Assembly (NCBI GenBank): GCA_021030915.1
Contig: JAGEMR010000069.1
Span: forward strand, 62,001-126,000
DNA: 64,000 bases
Reading direction: 5' to 3'
Source of the DNA: Astrothelium macrocarpum
Lineage: Eukaryota; Ascomycota; Dothideomycetes; Trypetheliales; Trypetheliaceae
Below the pieces are notes generated by a model. The model made no database searches, had not been told where the DNA came from, and saw only the letters and a program-made list of their open reading frames with translations. Both the position numbers and the translations under genes were made by a program. The first letter of the stretch is position 1; every line of letters begins with the position of its first letter. Positions 61,990-64,000 of the stretch are shown piece after piece.

Positions 61990-62640
61990 AATATTTGAAA
62001 AAATTGCCATTTCGAACGAATGAAAGAAAAAATCCAGAATTATATCATTAAATATGAATTTTATTAGAAAAATAAATATAATATTTAAATAAAAAGAAAA
62101 ATGATTATATCAATCGAATCATTAAATAAATTATTTGAATAAATTATAATGGATTTTATAATAAATTTATCAAATTCAGAAAATTTAATAATAGAATTCA
62201 AATATGATATTATCATAATTATTATGGATAAATTAATGAAATATATCATTATTGAATAATTCAAAAAGATATATAAAATAATTTATATAATCGAATTATT
62301 ATTCCAGAAATTAATCAAATATTTTAAAATATCAGTCAATATCATTTCAGATCGAGATCGAAGATTTATTTCAATCTATTAAAATATCATTTTAAAAAAA
62401 ATTAGAATTAAATTAAAAATATTCATAATATATTATAAAAAAATAGACGGATAAATGAAATATATAAATCAAATATTAGAATAATATTTAAAATATTATA
62501 TTAATAAAAAATAAAATAATTAGATATTATTATTATTTATAATATAATTAATATTAAATTAGAGAATATTTATAATTACGTAAAAAATATCAATAAAATA
62601 TATTTTAGATTCATCAATAAAAATCAAAAAAAGATTAAAA
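61990..62640 (+). pseudogene. Decayed integrase of element B
   Basis: With stops ignored: IIVIMDKLMKYIII (expected VVVDRLTKYAHF), then ISDRDRRFIS around 62340-62370, and KKIDG followed by MKYINQILE (expected HPQTDGQTERMNQTLEQYL) around 62440-62490. Confidence 0.7.
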
Positions 62641-63019
62641 AAAATAATATTTTTAAATCAAATACAGAAAAATATATAAAAAAAATTGGAAATCTTGATT
62701 GAAATAAAAAAAAATATTAAAAAAAAGAATAATTAATAATTTATCAAAGATATTAAAATCAATATATTCGGAAAAAATACGTCTCAATTAAAAAAAAAAG
62801 ATAAAATATATTTATTTATCAAAAATTTTAAAAATAAATTATCAATTAAAAAATTCAGATTAATCAAAATCAGATCATTTTTAATCCAAAAATGAAAAAA
62901 TCTGATAAATTTCAAATTCGAATTATTATTAGATATAAAAATATATCCTATTTTTCATATATTTTTATTATAATTAATAGATCCAACAATATTATATCAA
63001 ATTATATTCTATTTTTAAA

Positions 63020-63170
63020 AAAAAAAAGAATGAATTCAAAATAAAAAAAATATTTGATTATCAAAATTATTCATATTTAATCAAATAGAAGGAATATCTG
63101 AATTCAGAAAATACATAAGAAATAATAAATATTCTGAAAAAATATCAATAAAAAATTAAAAAATTTTATA
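63020..63170 (+). pseudogene. Decayed chromodomain of element B
   Basis: EFKIKKIFDYQNYSYLIK, a stop, then KEYLNSENT, a stop, then EIINILKKYQ, matching the pattern EFEVEKILDH...YLVKWKGYP.SENTWEP..NL of chromovirus integrase tails. This places element B in the chromodomain clade of Ty3/gypsy. Confidence 0.65.
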
Positions 63171-63880
63171 AAAAAAAAAGAATTATGATATATGAAATCA
63201 GATTAATCTTTTTTTTTCAAATAATCATAATATTTCATAATAAACGAAAATATCGATGATTATTTTTAAATAATCACAGAATAAAGGATTTATTTGGAAA
63301 AATCATCAATAATTTTTTGAACGAAATCATTCAAAAAATTCAAAAAAAAAAAACCAAAAATGATATATCAAAATCAGGAATTTCGAAAATCTCGTCTGTC
63401 ACATTCTATCGTATAAGATTTATTATCTTATTAATATAAATTTTTTCAATATTTTGCACTTTTTAAATAATAAGATTTTGTTATTGATAACGTAATAAAT
63501 TCATTTACGAATTCAAACGAATTATTCGTATTGTAATCTTTTATTACATTTTAATATTTTTTTGTATTTTATTCCATAATTGATTCATTTGGATATTAAT
63601 CTTTTCAAATGTTTTATCCGAAATAATCAGATCATATGATACCGCCTTAATAACATATTCTATACATTTCTTCAAATTCTGAATTAGATAATAAATTTTA
63701 TCATTCTGAATATAATTTCAATAAAGACGTATTATAAGAAAAATAAAAGAAAATTTTAACAAATATTCTTCTCAACGAATAGAGAAATATTGAGAACGAG
63801 TCTTGATAATGCGAGAAGAAGAAGTCATGATGATCTGAAATACGTCATCAAAATATATAAATATTTGAGATCATGTGTCT

Positions 63881-63892
63881 GGAAGGGAGGAG
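63881..63892 (+). other. Polypurine tract of element B
   Basis: GGAAGGGAGGAG directly before the 3' LTR. Such a tract primes plus-strand DNA synthesis in LTR retrotransposons. It is intact although the surrounding DNA is AT-converted. Confidence 0.7.
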
Positions 63893-63895
63893 TAG

Positions 63896-64000
63896 TGTTA
63901 AGACCATCGAAAGGGACGCGTACGTCTGTGGTCACGAGAAACCACCTCTGGCTTATATGACTCAAATCATGAATTATAAAAACCCACTTCTGGCTTATAT
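63896..64000 (+). repeat. 3' LTR of element B, truncated by the window end
   Basis: Starts TGTTAAGACC, parallel to 57450, including the beginning of the 42-bp tandem array. Confidence 0.85.

Larger units (their letters stand above)
57450..64000 (+). mobile_element. Chromodomain Ty3/gypsy retrotransposon B, 3' LTR runs off the window
   Basis: The 5' LTR starts TGTTAAGACC at 57450 and extends to about 57670; the 3' LTR starts at 63896 with the same sequence and is cut by the window end. A polypurine tract GGAAGGGAGGAG (63881-63892) lies just before the 3' LTR. Between them, in the standard Ty3/gypsy order: gag, reverse transcriptase, RNase H, integrase and chromodomain, all full of stops and almost pure A/T. 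The element is more than 6.4 kb long and inserted in fragment A. Confidence 0.88.

Noticed and set aside
50155..64000. Centromere
   Set aside because: AT-rich nested retroelements fit, but without chromatin data or position it cannot be distinguished from an ordinary AT isochore or subtelomere.

Overview
The window looks like a chromosome segment of a filamentous ascomycete (Pezizomycotina, probably a Dothideomycete). The evidence is short GT-AG introns of about 50-120 bp with CTAAC-like branch sites, fungus-specific families (Medusa-like DUF8032 protein, But2 C-terminal domain, DUF7728, DUF8035, Zn2Cys6 regulator, PNP-NACHT-ankyrin receptor), and a sharp switch from balanced gene-rich DNA to an extremely AT-rich block full of dead transposons. 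Gene models were spliced by eye; exon phases close for all of them.

Region 1 (1-35.3 kb) is a normal core region. In order: a Medusa-like developmental regulator (minus) with a long upstream region; a possible microprotein; a secreted But2-domain protein with a Pro-rich spacer; a Pmp3-type membrane proteolipid; cohesin SMC3 (minus) diverging from the RIO1 kinase (plus); ATG17 (minus) diverging from the F-box/WD40 sulfur regulator sconB (plus); a secreted MRJP/yellow-family protein; a DUF7728 membrane protein; a DUF8035 Arg/Glu-rich protein; and DNA polymerase eta.

Region 2 (35.3-50.1 kb) is accessory in character. It holds a short-chain dehydrogenase and a Zn2Cys6 transcription factor, then a gene for an unrecognised secreted protein that is split by a 2,164-bp Fot1/pogo-type transposon. 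Removing the transposon and one TA duplicate restores an exact reading frame, but the gene also has an early TAG. Next comes an NLR-type receptor (nucleoside-phosphorylase-like domain, NACHT, eight ankyrin repeats) whose 3' end appears frameshifted at a homopolymer.

Region 3 (50.1-64 kb) is an AT-rich block with no live gene. It is a nest of transposons: two complete pogo-type elements with intact terminal inverted repeats, a third pogo-type element cut by a Ty3/gypsy fragment, which is in turn cut by a second, chromodomain-type Ty3/gypsy element whose 3' LTR runs off the window. The interiors are almost purely A/T while the TIRs, LTRs and polypurine tract keep normal composition. The surviving cytosines lie mostly in TpC and CpG context, and CpA is not depleted relative to ApC, which is not the usual CpA-directed RIP picture. 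This, the transposon-split secreted-protein gene and the neighbouring NLR are the points most worth a second look.
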